Positions 22,680-32,876 of a stretch of DNA of 43,357 nucleotides are shown one piece after another. The stretch comes from Gonium pectorale (lineage: Eukaryota; Chlorophyta; Chlorophyceae; Chlamydomonadales; Volvocaceae). The stretch covers positions 1,541,858 through 1,585,214 of the forward strand of contig LSYV01000004.1 of NCBI GenBank assembly GCA_001584585.1. Reading direction: 5' to 3'. The notes beneath the pieces are model-generated. The model ran no database searches and had not been told where the DNA came from. It saw only the letters and a program-made list of their open reading frames with translations. Position 1 is the first letter of the stretch. Each line of letters begins with the position of its first letter. The position numbers and the translations under genes were made by a program.

Positions 22680-24804
22680 CTACTTTGCTTCCTCGCGGCT
22701 TCCTTGCCTTTGCGGCCGCCGCCGAGCCGCCGCTTCCACTCCCAGTCGCGCGCGCACATCAGCGGCGATGAATTCGTCCCCAACAACCCGCTGTGCCGCC
22801 TCCCAGTCGATGGGGCAGCTCAGCTCCAGCAGGCAGTCAAGCACCGGCAGAGACAGGCACGCGTGCTCCAGGCAGGAGTCGAAGACGGACCTCTCCCCGC
22901 TGGCGGGGCCCCAGGGGCAGCCCAGCCGAGCCAGGCAGCGCAGCGTCGCCAGGTCGCCGTGACGGGCCGCGACAAGAAAGGGCCGGCCGTCGCCCTGCAG
23001 GGTTGAGGACCGGGAAGGGTCATGGGCACCAAGGGTCTCGAGGGCAACCAAGTGAAACTAATGCAGAAGGAGGGTGCAGGCGGAGATTTACCTAATGCAG
23101 GGCCCTACTCAAGGATGTAAAGCAGAAGGAATGAAGAGCGCGATGCACACGCGACGCAGGAGGACGCAAGGCGGCCCCCGCTTCTTACGCGCCAACCAGG
23201 CACGCCTGCGCGCCCAAAGACGGACCAAACACTACTGACGCGTTCGGAAAGCGAGCTGCCGCATCCTTGCGCACCGGCATGGGGCAGCCCCGCTCCACGA
23301 GCCACTCCAGGGCCGCCTCGCAGCCGGCGCCAGCTGCGCCCGTGATGGCTGCAGCATCCCAGCAGCATCCGCGCTCCTGCAGCCAGGCCATCAGCCCCAC
23401 GTTGCCGCTGCTCCCAACCGCGTACAGCAGATCTGCGCTCCGCAGCGGCGCCCCCAGCTCCTCCACCGCCCACTCGACCACAGCCCGCCGCCGGCGCTCG
23501 GCCGCCCGCAACGCCACCGCTTCCCCGTCAAGCGGGCAGCCGCGCTGCCTCAGCCACTTCAGCACCTCCAGGTCGCACTCCTGCACCGCCTTCTCCAGCA
23601 TCCCGGGGTATCGCGGCCACGCTCCAAGCTCCTGCACGGCCCACACCAGCACCGCCGCCTGCCCGCCCTCCGCCGCGGCCTCCGCCACCTCCTCGGCGTC
23701 CAACGGGTAGTCCAGCTCATACAGCTTCTGCAACGCTTCGAGCCGCCCCTTCCGCGCTGCCTCCGCGACCGCGGAGAAGCAAGGCCAGACCCCTCGCCGC
23801 AGCAACAACTCCAGGGCAGCCGTCCTGCCGGCGCGGACCGCATCGTCGGCGGCACACTGACCAGCGGGGTAGCCCCTATCCAGCAGCCACGCCAGCCGCA
23901 GTTCCGCGTCGGGGCAGCAGGCGGCCATACAACAGGCTTCCCGGCTTTTGTAGACGCCGACGACAGTCTCACACAGGGACTCAATCCAAGACGCCTTGGC
24001 CTCCCAGTCGGTGGTGCTGCTGCCGACCGCGGCAGCCAGCACGGCCTGCAGCTTGGACTCATCCGGGGCGGCCCAACCGCAGCGCGCGTGGAGCGACTGC
24101 AGCGTGGCCAGGCTGCAGCCCTTCGCTGCGGCCTCCAGCAGCTGACCGCACACCGGCTGGGAGAGGGGCGCTAGGCTGTCCCCGGGGCCGATGGGCCCCT
24201 TCGGCCGCCGCATCAGCAGCCATTCTGCCATCTCCGTCTGGCCGCGGTACAGGGCGGCGACCACGTACTGATCCATGCACTCGGCGCCGCTGCTGAGGAG
24301 CACCTCGCACACCGCCCAATGGCCCCCACGTACTGCCGTATATGCAAAGGTCTGGGTGTATTCTGCCCCCATGCCACGCCGCAGGAGGCAACGGGTCACA
24401 TCCGCGTGACCTGCAGCGGCCGCCAAGTGCTGCAGCTCACACTCCTCATCCGCGTCTACGATGAAGCCCACCGCGCCCAGCGCCACCTCAAGGTTGGCCA
24501 CCACGCCGCTGGAAGCGGTCAGGCGCAGTAGGCGCCATCGATGGTGTAGGTGTAGGCTCCGCATGGCGCCCGGGGCGCCCCAGTGTTCCGCAAAGGCATG
24601 CGGCGGCACGGGCTGCGAGAGGCGCACGGTGGTGAACTGCGGCCTGTCGCGAAACTGCTGCGCGGTGGCCTTGTCGACCACGCGCAGGGTGCATGCGACA
24701 ACGTTGGGGGGTAGGCAGCTGGCAAAGCGCTCCACCAGGTAGGGCAGCCATATGTTGGGAGGCGCAGCGGCGGCATGGGCGACTTCATGCAATAAACTTT
24801 CCAT
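22680..24804 (-). CDS. Algal ankyrin-type repeat protein with F-box-like N-terminus
   Basis: Two exons, 24804-23275 and 22994-22680, join in phase 0 (donor GTGCGC after the GCPMP codons, acceptor CTGCAG) to give 614 residues. Residues about 17-52 (NIWLPYLVERFASCLPPNVV and on) resemble the F-box-like start of a large ankyrin family that I recall from Chlamydomonas genomes. The rest is a run of degenerate ankyrin units with the typical pattern of a W-L-x-x-R-G-C/Y-P end, for example LEVLKWLRQRGCPLDGEAVA, GLMAWLQERGCCWD and RCLARLGCPWG. If the N-terminal segment is a true F-box it would dock to an SCF ubiquitin ligase with the repeats binding a target; that is inference. Reading through the donor instead gives a shorter form stopping at 23185, but the second exon clearly continues the repeat pattern. 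No catalytic or membrane segment is visible. Confidence 0.85.
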
Positions 24805-25695
24805 CTATAGCTGTCACGCGGTAGCCAACACACGATTCGTTGCCGGGTTAAAAGGGATGGCGAAGATAAGTGCGCCTTTTGCTGAAAGCAAATAAGTACA
24901 CTGTAACATGCTCTGAGCCACTGACTGAAGCCACTCACGAAATCATCTGACGATGACACTGCGCTCCCGTCTTGGAGCCAACTGCCAACGGTCCGCAGTG
25001 ACGCACCCCACGACCCCAGAGCAGGTCTCGTGAGCAGGTCTGCTCTGGACGCACCCGCCTGAAGCCACTACCACTTCACCAGTATCACCACCATCTCAAT
25101 GTGACAATATTTGGACTCTTTGTGCTGGATTGTCCGTTGGCAAGCGCCTACAACATATCACGCCCTGCTGGGGCTCCAGTCAAGAGTCCCCGTGCGGCCC
25201 AGCTGCCCCATAGCTGTACATAACTCACACCCCCGACCCCCTTTCCCACCCAGGGCCGCAAATGTAGAGCTCATTGTGCACGTCATCAAGCCGCCCTATC
25301 CTGACTTCAAAGCCGCCTTGGAAGTACTTCAGGACACGAAATGCTGGGGCTGGTTTGAGAATTCTCGCCGCGCGGTCCAAGCCAAGCTGCCCCTTGACAG
25401 CTGCTTCTCACGCGCGCTGCAGACCAGAGCGGAGGCGCTTCCACGCCGCCGCGCCGCCCACATCCGAGAACAGCTCCGGCCTGTGCGACAGCAGCTGCCC
25501 CAAAGGCATCGACCCCACCTGTTGGGGTTGGTGGTTTAAGGGGTTGGGCCTTCACCATGTGGAGTGCAGTTGCAGCGAGGGAGCTGGCCGTTGACAGATA
25601 AGCATCGAGGCCCATGAACGTAGGTAACATTGTAACGATAGAGCAGAGTACGCTAGTACAAGGCGCAAGGCGATGGCGGCCGTGCGGACTACTCT
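24805..25695. other. Intergenic region with an orphan plus-strand frame
   Basis: This holds the promoter side of the ankyrin-type gene and the 3' side of the next minus-strand gene. A plus-strand frame at 25111-25539 contains the stretch NVELIVHVIKPPYPDFKAAL at about 25261-25320, preceded by an acceptor-like tttcccacccag. It reads like protein, but I cannot attach it to a gene model or a family. It may be a relic exon or chance. Confidence 0.4.
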
Positions 25696-27296
25696 TCAGT
25701 GCGTCTCGCCGGCGCCCCACGGGCTCCCTACTACATCCCAAGTCGCCGCGTGCCTACCCGCACCGCTGCGCCGCCCCAGCAACTCCAGACCCACCTGATC
25801 CTGGATCGCTGCGAGCTCCTCGTCGTCACCGCCCATGGCGCCCGCCATGCAAGATGTGCCGTACACCACCTCGGCTGTCGCGCGCAGCGAGCGGCCGCCT
25901 GTGCGCAGTCGCCGCAGCGGCGGAGGCGGGACCAAAGCCCAGCCACGGGAGGGTAAGTAATCGCCGATTTGGCATACGCACGGGCATTGCCGCTGTGCAC
26001 ACTACACGGATATGTGCACTCCGGGATGGGCATTCACGCGCACGTCACCTGGTAACGCAACCGCGCAACGCAAACCAACCCAGGCCAAATCGACCGAGCA
26101 ACCAACCGTCAACCTACCCATGAACGCGCTGAACACGTTCTCTCCGCCGTACTTGTCCTTGGCGTCCGCCTTCTCGAACGCGTACCCCAGTAGCCCCGCC
26201 GCCTGGGCCAGGCAGGCGCCCCAGTCCCAGCGCGCCGGCACCACACGGTGCGCGGCCGCCAGCTTGCAGAAGACCAGGAAGTCCGCCACGATGCTGTCGG
26301 ACGTGGCATCCGGGTCGTACAGGCCGTGCAGGTTGCAGCCGCCCCACGCGTAGTCGTCGTCAACGCGCATCCTGCGAGGGAGCGGCGCACGCCCATGCGT
26401 TGGGCGCATCCCCAGCACGCCATGCGCACGAAAAGCTGTGCACGTGCGGCGATACGACGGTAAGGGGACACTGTCACTACGGAAAGGGCGTGTTGTACGG
26501 GCCGCTGGGCGTGTGTGTCCCGCTGGTGATCCCCCGACGCCGTTGCGTGAGGTGTGAGGTGCGTTTGGAGGACCCAGTGGCCAGCAGGACACAGTGCGAA
26601 CGTGCTCGATGCATCTCCTGCCGCTAGCCTGCCAAGACGCCCTCTGGCACCCACCTGTAGCAGTCCACGAACCACTCGGCCTGCTGTGCGGGCGGGAGGC
26701 CGACCGCCCAGGAGGCGGGGTCCATCATGCCTGCTGGACATACAGCGGGCCAGCGGTGAGGATGGGCAGCGGGCAACAACGTGCGGGCTACTGCATGCAT
26801 GTCACAGCCTCTGGAAGGAAGTGCATAATGCACAGCCCTCGCGTGCTATGCAACGCAAGGCAGCCGGCACTCAACACCACTTTGTAATGCGCTTGGGGTG
26901 CCGGTCGGGCAGGTGAATGGGCCAACAGGCGTTGCCACGCCGCTGCGATGCGAGCGGCCCTTCGGACGGCGTACCCTGAAACACGGCACCCCTCAGCTCC
27001 TCCTTACCTCCCATTTGCTGTTGCTGTTTGTTCTTTGGCTTTCGCGTACTCGACGCGGGCTTGGCGGTGCTGGGGACCACCTCAGCCACGCGCTCCAGGT
27101 TGACGGGCTTTACCTTAACGCCCGCGGGGAAGGCCGCGACCGCCTCTGGGGGCCTGAGTAGCTTGACGGGGTGCCGGCCGCTCTCCTGATCCGGGGGACC
27201 CACGATGCATCCTTCGGCACCGTTGAGCACTGCGACGGAAAGACCCGAAAGTCGCACGCGACAACCCTTCTTAAGGTCCGCACTGGTATCGGCCAT
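25696..27296 (-). CDS. Algal unknown protein with N-terminal domain like that of MYND-type proteins
   Basis: Four exons, 27296-27008, 26730-26655, 26371-26118 and 25898-25696, agree in phase (1, 2, 1) and encode 273 residues. Residues about 11-70 show a small domain (RVRLSGLSVAVLNGAEGCIV, then GRHPVKLL and VKVKPVNLERV) with the NG..G, GR..V.L and vKP.NL signature seen ahead of MYND zinc fingers in many Chlamydomonas proteins. A Lys/Gln linker follows. The C-terminal part (WAVGLPPAQQAEWFVDCYR, DDDYAWGGCNLHGLYD, DWGACLAQAAGLLGYAFEKA) looks globular and Trp/Cys-containing, but I cannot name it. No complete MYND zinc-finger cysteine set is present in this model, so either a later exon is missed or the protein lacks it. 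The gene is head-to-head with the methyltransferase-like gene. Function unknown. Confidence 0.75.
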
Positions 27297-27536
27297 GCGT
27301 CTGTTGATTGATCGAAGCGTCTCGGGGTTGTCGGACCAAGGGGAGGACGGGGAAATGACAGCCTGGAAGGGAAGCTGTCGCTAGAATCGGTACTGCAACT
27401 GCTACCCGACCCGACCTTGCCACCTCCAGGTTGGATGTGGCAGTAGAGCGACTCTCCGCGACGAGCGTTACTCGCAATGCATGGCTTACGATTCTGACCG
27501 TTTCTCCTCTATTCGCCGACCGACGGCACGACCGCA
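27297..27536. promoter_or_regulatory. 240-bp divergent intergenic spacer (shared promoter region)
   Basis: Start codons of the minus-strand unknown gene (27296) and the plus-strand methyltransferase-like gene (27537) are only 240 bp apart and face away from each other. The spacer must hold both core promoters and 5'UTRs. No clear TATA box is seen. Confidence 0.6.
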
Positions 27537-29085
27537 ATGCTTACTTCACGACTGGCTCAAGGCTGCAGTAGCGCACACCTGCGCGTAGAGCGGGCGCTTT
27601 CGCAGCCAGTGCCCTCCCGGCATCGGTTGTTCGGCTTTGTCGCCGTCAGGAGGATAACCGCGGCCAGCCTACCTAATGCTGACGGACATCATCGCGAATC
27701 AGCATCCAGTGCTCGTATCGTAAAGGCGGCGCCTAGTGCGCCTACCTCGGACTCGTCGGTGGCAGCACGCTTCGACGGCGCCGCTCCGGCTGGCGAGCTG
27801 CCGCAGGCAGCGGCAGCGGCGGCCGCACCAGCTCCGTCGGGGAAGGCTTCTTCAGCAGAACTGCCGCTGTCGGTGGTGGCGGCAACGGCACCTCCGCCGG
27901 CGACAGCGCCAGCTGCATCGGCTGCTGCGCCCGCAGCTGCGGCCGATGACGATTTTGCACGTGCATGGAAACCGCCCCCGGGCGACCCGCCCCTGTGGTG
28001 GGTTGAGAAGTTTGAGGCTAAGCGCAAGGAGGAGGCGAGGCGAAAGGCGGAGGACCCGTCCTTCACAACCACGCTGGAGCGGGTCTCACGGGCGGGCAGT
28101 GACGCGCAGGGCGGCAACCCGGCGCTGCGCTTCCTGAGCGCCGTGCTGCAGGTCGGTTCTGTCAATCCATGTCTGTGCTCGATTCACCAGCGGTGCTGTC
28201 TACAAGGAGGTGCAATCCAACACGCAGCTTTCCGAGTCCGTTTAGGGCTGCGACGGCCCGCACGTCAGTGTTGGGGCGTCACGCCATGTTCAGTTCTCCC
28301 AACTGCCCCCATTCCATGTCCAGCCTACTTCCAACCCAATCTGCCCTCCTACCCCCCCCCCGGCCCCGAATCTATCGTACATCCCACCCTGCCCCGCTCG
28401 CCCCACCCGGGCCCCGCAGGTGGTGCAGCTCCTCGTTGTCCTGTCGCTGCTGCTGCTCCTCCCCGCCGTGCTCCACGACGGCGGCCTCGCCCTGTCCAAA
28501 CCCTGGAGTGCGTTTGCGGCCTACCTGGCCTTCTTTGGCCTCGGCAGCGTGGCACGGGTCGTCGGGCACGGGCGGCTGGCCCCCCGCAAGTCCGACCGCC
28601 AGGTTTCCACCTGGGGCGGCCGCCTGGCGTTCGCCGCTTTCGTCATGGCGCTCCCTCTGCTGCACATGTCAGCCATGTACCGCTTCGCCGGGCTTGCGCT
28701 GTACACCAACGCCATCCCCGCAGTCGGCGTCACTCTGTACGACGCGATTGGTGGTGCTGGGTTTATGGCGGCGATTGTCCTTAATGCCGTTGCGGCGAAC
28801 CATTTGGGCCCCGCGTACGACCGCGTCACAGCGCCACCGGCACTCGTGACGAGCGGGCCGTACAGGTTCGTGCAGCACCCGATATACACGTCGTACATGC
28901 TGCTGTTCTTCTCGTACGGAATGTTCTTGCACTCGGCTCCGACGGCGCTCGCGATGCTGCTGTTGTGCGTGCTGTACTACAAGGGCCGTACGGCGCTGGA
29001 GTCGCGGGTGCTGGAGGAGGCGTTTGGCAGCTACTATCGGGACTATGCGGCCCGGACTAAGAAGTTCGTGCCCTTCCTTGTTTGA
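27537..29085 (+). CDS. Isoprenylcysteine carboxyl methyltransferase / PEMT-like membrane protein, organelle-type N-terminus
   Basis: Two exons, 27537-28151 and 28420-29085, join in phase 0 (donor GTCGGT, acceptor CCGCAG) to give 426 residues. The first about 40 residues (MLTSRLAQGC, several Arg and Ser, no acidic residues before Glu19) look like a chloroplast or mitochondrial presequence. An Ala-rich stretch and a charged segment (WWVEKFEAKRKEEARRKAED) follow. The second exon is hydrophobic, with about five membrane segments. It carries the family signature SGPYRFVQHPIYTSYML and a C-terminal LEEAFGSYYRDY with the final ARTKKFVPFL. The GPYR-HPxY and E-x-x-FG-x-x-Y motifs are those of the ICMT/PEMT methyltransferases, which bind S-adenosylmethionine at the membrane face. 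The substrate cannot be deduced. Classical ICMT is in the ER; the presequence suggests an organellar paralogue. A possible poly(A) signal TGTAA lies at 29748. Confidence 0.82.
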
Positions 29086-29311
29086 GCAGACATGTGGTTC
29101 GTTATAGATTGCAATCGTTTTAGCGGTCGGCCAATGGCAGACACGTGTGCGAGGGTGGGCCAGGGATCCGGCGGGTCGGTCCAAGGTAACCTGCGTTGCA
29201 CCTGACGGTGTCGGCGGGGCGAAATTCCCAACTCTCCCGCGTGTGTACGGGCTTTTGCTGCACGCTTGTGGTGAACGAAGGGATGGTAGTAGGCGGCGGG
29301 TCCTGCAACGG

Positions 29312-29344
29312 GGACTATCCTGACCGGACAGGACTATCCTGACC
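29312..29344. repeat. Short direct repeat (14 bp, two copies)
   Basis: The sequence ggactatcctgacc occurs at 29312-29325 and 29331-29344, separated by ggaca. It lies in the 3' flank of the methyltransferase-like gene. Two copies this close could be replication slippage or a footprint left by an excised element. Confidence 0.8.
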
Positions 29345-29747
29345 TTGTGTGTGTCCTCCTGCGTGGTACAACGTTTTTCACCGTGGAGCGACTATGCAAT
29401 TATATCTTCTACTGCCCCTCACAGCTGGCGCTGGGCATGCTGGCTGCCAAAGCAGGTTTGGACCTTGGCTGGGGCCACGGTAACCGTGGTACAGAAGAAC
29501 TTGTCATGGCCCGCGTCTGGGCGTAAGCAACTTGTGTGTGGGAGTGGCAGCAGGTGAGGTGGAGTAGTGATGTGGCGTTGGGTGGGGTTGGGCACGACAG
29601 AGTGGAGCGCGGCTGTGTGGCTGTGTGGCCGGAGCCCAACTTACATAGCCTAACATTATCGGATAAATGGAGTAGCCATGTGTCAACGGCAAACTGGATT
29701 TGGAAGGTACGAGGTCGTTGGTTCTAGAATTTGTCACTCGCTGCGAC

Positions 29748-29752
29748 TGTAA
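29748..29752 (+). terminator. Probable poly(A) signal of the methyltransferase-like gene
   Basis: TGTAA about 660 nt after the stop codon, the first such signal on this strand that I found. It lies only 46 bp before the start codon of the next gene, so the two transcription units would be packed very tightly, or another signal is used. Confidence 0.35.
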
Positions 29753-29797
29753 AATGCGAGTGCGCTGTGCATTCTGCTGACGCTTGCTAACAGAAAG

Positions 29798-31732
29798 ATG
29801 ACTGCAAGCATACTGTGCTCCCGCCAGGTGCGCGAAAACGTCACCTTGCATTTGGAAGTCACGCAAGCAGCCCAGCTCACACTGAAGCGTGCAATTCGCG
29901 CAGACCGGCTGGTCGGTCCGTCCCTTCACGGCCCAGCCGCCCCGGCGAGGCTTGCTTGCGGTGACCCGCAGCCAGGCCGGTGGCGACATCCGCGGCTCTG
30001 GATTTGAGAAGGCTGCTTTCGGCGAGGTCAGTGCTGCGGGTTGCATGCCGAAACTAGCTCTCGCCCAAAAGATAAGAATCGGTCATTGCGTTTCCTGCAG
30101 AACTTTGGCGCCCGCGACCCATTCGCCGGGGAGATTGCCACCAACTTTGGCGAGAACGTTTTGGGCAACTACAACACGGAGCACATTATCAAGTGAGTCT
30201 CGGCAGGGGTGGGTATGCGCAGCCCATGTGGCTTCGCAGCCCCCCACGCAGCCCCCAGGAGCCGCACTCTGCCTATCTTTCGTGTAACTGAGGCCAGCTG
30301 CTCCTGCCATGATCAACCATGTGCCGCGCAGGCCCCCGGACACTATCAAGCGTGTGCTGGGCCTTACATCGCGGCGCTGTCAAGACAATGTCAGCGCCCT
30401 TGCGGTGCTGAGCGAGGCCGACCGGGAGCTGCTTCGAAACCAGGTGTGGAAGGTTTCCCGAATCCATGTGCACCGCCGGGGGCGCGCGATGCGGCCAAGG
30501 GCCCCCCGTCGAGCTGACGGCTCGTGGTACGGAGCACCGCCATCCAGCGGTGCACACGCAGGTGTACACGTCGTACCGTACGGCAGCCATACCCATATCG
30601 TTCCCGACGCACGCATGCAGGTCCCCGGCTGGAAGATCGCCTCGGGCTCCTCGGGCGCGGCGTGCATTCAGCAATCGTGGAAGCTGACGGACGAAGCCGC
30701 TGCGGAGCAGATGGCGGCCCGCCTGAGTAAGGTGGCGGCGGATGAGGGGCACGCCGACAGCCTCAACCTGGCGCGGGTGGGCAGCGAGGTGGTGGCGCAG
30801 CTGTGCACCAAGTCGCTAGGTGCGCACGTTGCGACATGGGGGCTACCGGCGGGGGGGGGGGATTGATACAGGAGGTTTGCAGTGGGCTGCGTTGCCGAGT
30901 GAAGTCGAGGGGGAGGTTTTCGGGCGGGTGGTGGCAGGCCCCTCCTTGTTCCGGGCTGAGGGGAGGGCAGCGGGCGGCTGGGCAAGGGCGTTGCACGGCG
31001 CGGCAAGGTCGGCTCATTGGCCGGCGCTTGTGCGTGCCGGGGTTCGAGAGAAACGGATTGCAGCGGAGGGGTGGGGGTGGGCGGCGCAGCGCGGCGGGTC
31101 ATGCGTGCGCCTCACCCTCTGGCGCCCAGCTCATCGTTATTCATTCCCTTTCCCTTCAACCCCCACTCCTTGGACGAGCTACCCGCTGGTGCCCTGTGGG
31201 AAGAGGGGTCGCTGCCAGCTATTTGCCGCCGATGTAGCGGTCAAGAGCTCCAGCCGCAGCCGCATTGGGCTGCTTCGCTGCCATTGCTGCCGGCCGGGCG
31301 TCTAAACACGCACGTTGGGGGCTGCCATGGCTGGGCCGTGTGTTGGACATGCGGACGGCGTGCTCAAGACACGGCTGGGCCGTGTCTTGTATCCTCTCTG
31401 AGTGCGGTGCACAACTGCCATGGCTCGTCGGGAAAGCGAACACATGTTGATGTCCAATAGCCACGCCCACCGTGCGAATGGACTGGCGAGGCCCCCCCCC
31501 AATACTGTGTGTGGGGACTGGCGAGGCCCGCCCAACACCTGCCGTTAGCACAAGCCCGCCGACATCGCCCTTACCCGCGACCCGCCGCTAACGGGCCCCG
31601 CCACCGCCCACATCCGCGCTTGGCCCTGGCACAGGCGGGCTCACGGAAAACGACTTCATCGTGGCGGCCAAGATCAACGAGCTTAACGTTTCGGACCTCC
31701 TGCCCAAGAGGAAGCAGCGGTTCTGGGCGTAA
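29798..31732 (+). CDS. RAF2: RAF2-like protein: chloroplast pterin-carbinolamine-dehydratase-like Rubisco assembly factor
   Basis: Six exons, 29798-29827, 29904-30026, 30101-30192, 30332-30443, 30621-30819 and 31635-31732, fit in phase and encode 217 residues. The N-terminus (about 50 residues with Arg, Ser, Ala and Trp) looks like a chloroplast transit peptide. The block NFGARDPFAGEIATNFGENV followed by NTEH (from residue 52) and the end SLGGLTENDFIVAAKINELN are characteristic of the plant plastid PCD-like protein known as RAF2 (At5g51110 type), which takes part in Rubisco biogenesis. The domain centre (VPGWKI, QQSWKL, EGHADSLNL) follows the PCD fold. The paired His of active dehydratases is replaced by GHADS, so enzyme activity is doubtful, as in the plant relative. 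The alternative is a true 4a-hydroxytetrahydrobiopterin dehydratase, less likely on motif grounds. The first 30-nt exon is the least certain; its ATG and both splice sites fit. Confidence 0.82.
31365..31389. repeat. Perfect 10-bp inverted repeat in the last RAF2-like intron
   Basis: Arms caagacacgg (31365-31374) and ccgtgtcttg (31380-31389) flank a 5-nt loop ctggg. The same intron has the motif ggctgggccgtgt twice. It also has a 15-bp direct repeat ggactggcgaggccc at 31480-31494 and 31515-31529. This suggests a small insertion of a repetitive element in the 815-bp intron. Confidence 0.75.
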
Positions 31733-32876
31733 GGCTTGAGCTGCACCTCGCGCCAATCCGGGTGCTGAGGCGACCACCGGTCGCAAATAAGCTCGGGGAC
31801 GGCAGGCCGGTTCTGCCTGGTATAGTTAGGGCTGCCCGTGCGCGTGGATGGCGCGGTGCGTCTATGGGACAATCAGTTTGGTGGCGGCTGCAGAGGCGGG
31901 CGGCCGGTTTCGGTGTTTAAGAGTGAGTTCAGCGTTGGACTGCACCAGGGCAGTGCGCACCGCACCCAGCAGCCAGCACTTCAAGGCAGTGGTGGGATGC
32001 GGTGCGTTGTCTGCAGTGCACGCAGTGCCCCCGGCACCTGACTAATGGGCCTGCTCTGGTCGTCCTGGTGCTCGCGTGCTCCTTTGAACTGGTGGCACGC
32101 AGGGTTGTTTTTTAAACCCTTACAAGCGAGCGGAGCGGATGCGGGTGTGGTGATACGGATGTGATAGATGATAAGGGCATATGGAGGGCAGGCGCTTGGC
32201 GCAGGCCTCGTGCTTGAACACACAGTGTAGCGGGAATGTGCAAGCCAGTGTCCCTGTTGTATGCCCCTGCAGTCCCCCCTGGGGGTAGAGGTTAGCCGGC
32301 GCTCACTAACCGGCGAGAGACTCCACCAGCACACCGAGCTCGCTACACCCAAGCATGGGAAGCTGTGTTTGCGCGGCTTCGTGTCCTTCGAAACAACCGA
32401 CGTCATCCGATCCGTATCCGTAGGACATGACAGCAATAGCCGTTTGCCGGTCCGTCCACGGCTCACCCAGACTTCTCTACTGAGAACGCCTTCCAACCAT
32501 AGGGGCCCAGCCTTGGCAGACGTGTAACTCGTATCCTGCCTAATGGGATTGTCACCAACGCCCCACGTCCAACCGGGGCCCAACCCGCCCGAGTCTACAG
32601 TCCTTGCAAACTCGGCCTCGAACCATTTTCCCCGCACGTCGCATGCGGCCGCATTCAGCCTATCCTGCTCGAAACACACATCTCCTTTCCACATTCCTTG
32701 CTGCATGCAAATGGCATGCACGCACGCGGATTGGGCCGCACGCACCCCCACCCCACCTCCCGGCCATGCTACATTCCCTCCCGAACGAAACCCGCGATGC
32801 CTTCTCACCAATATCGAGAAGAACCACTGGATCCCATCAGTGCAAACAGTACAGTGTCCCGTCCGACGCAGCCCTC
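31733..32876. other. Convergent intergenic region with candidate poly(A) signals on both strands
   Basis: No coding exon is supported. Plus-strand TGTAA at 32523-32527 could end the RAF2-like transcript and minus-strand TGTAA at 32124-32120 the opposing gene. If both are used, the two 3'UTRs overlap by about 400 bp. A long minus-strand frame (33192-31981) runs through here but shows no recognisable domain and overlaps real exons in another frame. Confidence 0.5.

Noticed and set aside
23185..23274. Single-exon end of the ankyrin-type protein at the TGA at 23185
   Set aside because: The GTGCGC donor at 23274 joins in phase to an exon at 22994 that continues the ankyrin pattern (GDGRPFLVAARHGDLATL), so the read-through end is probably intronic.
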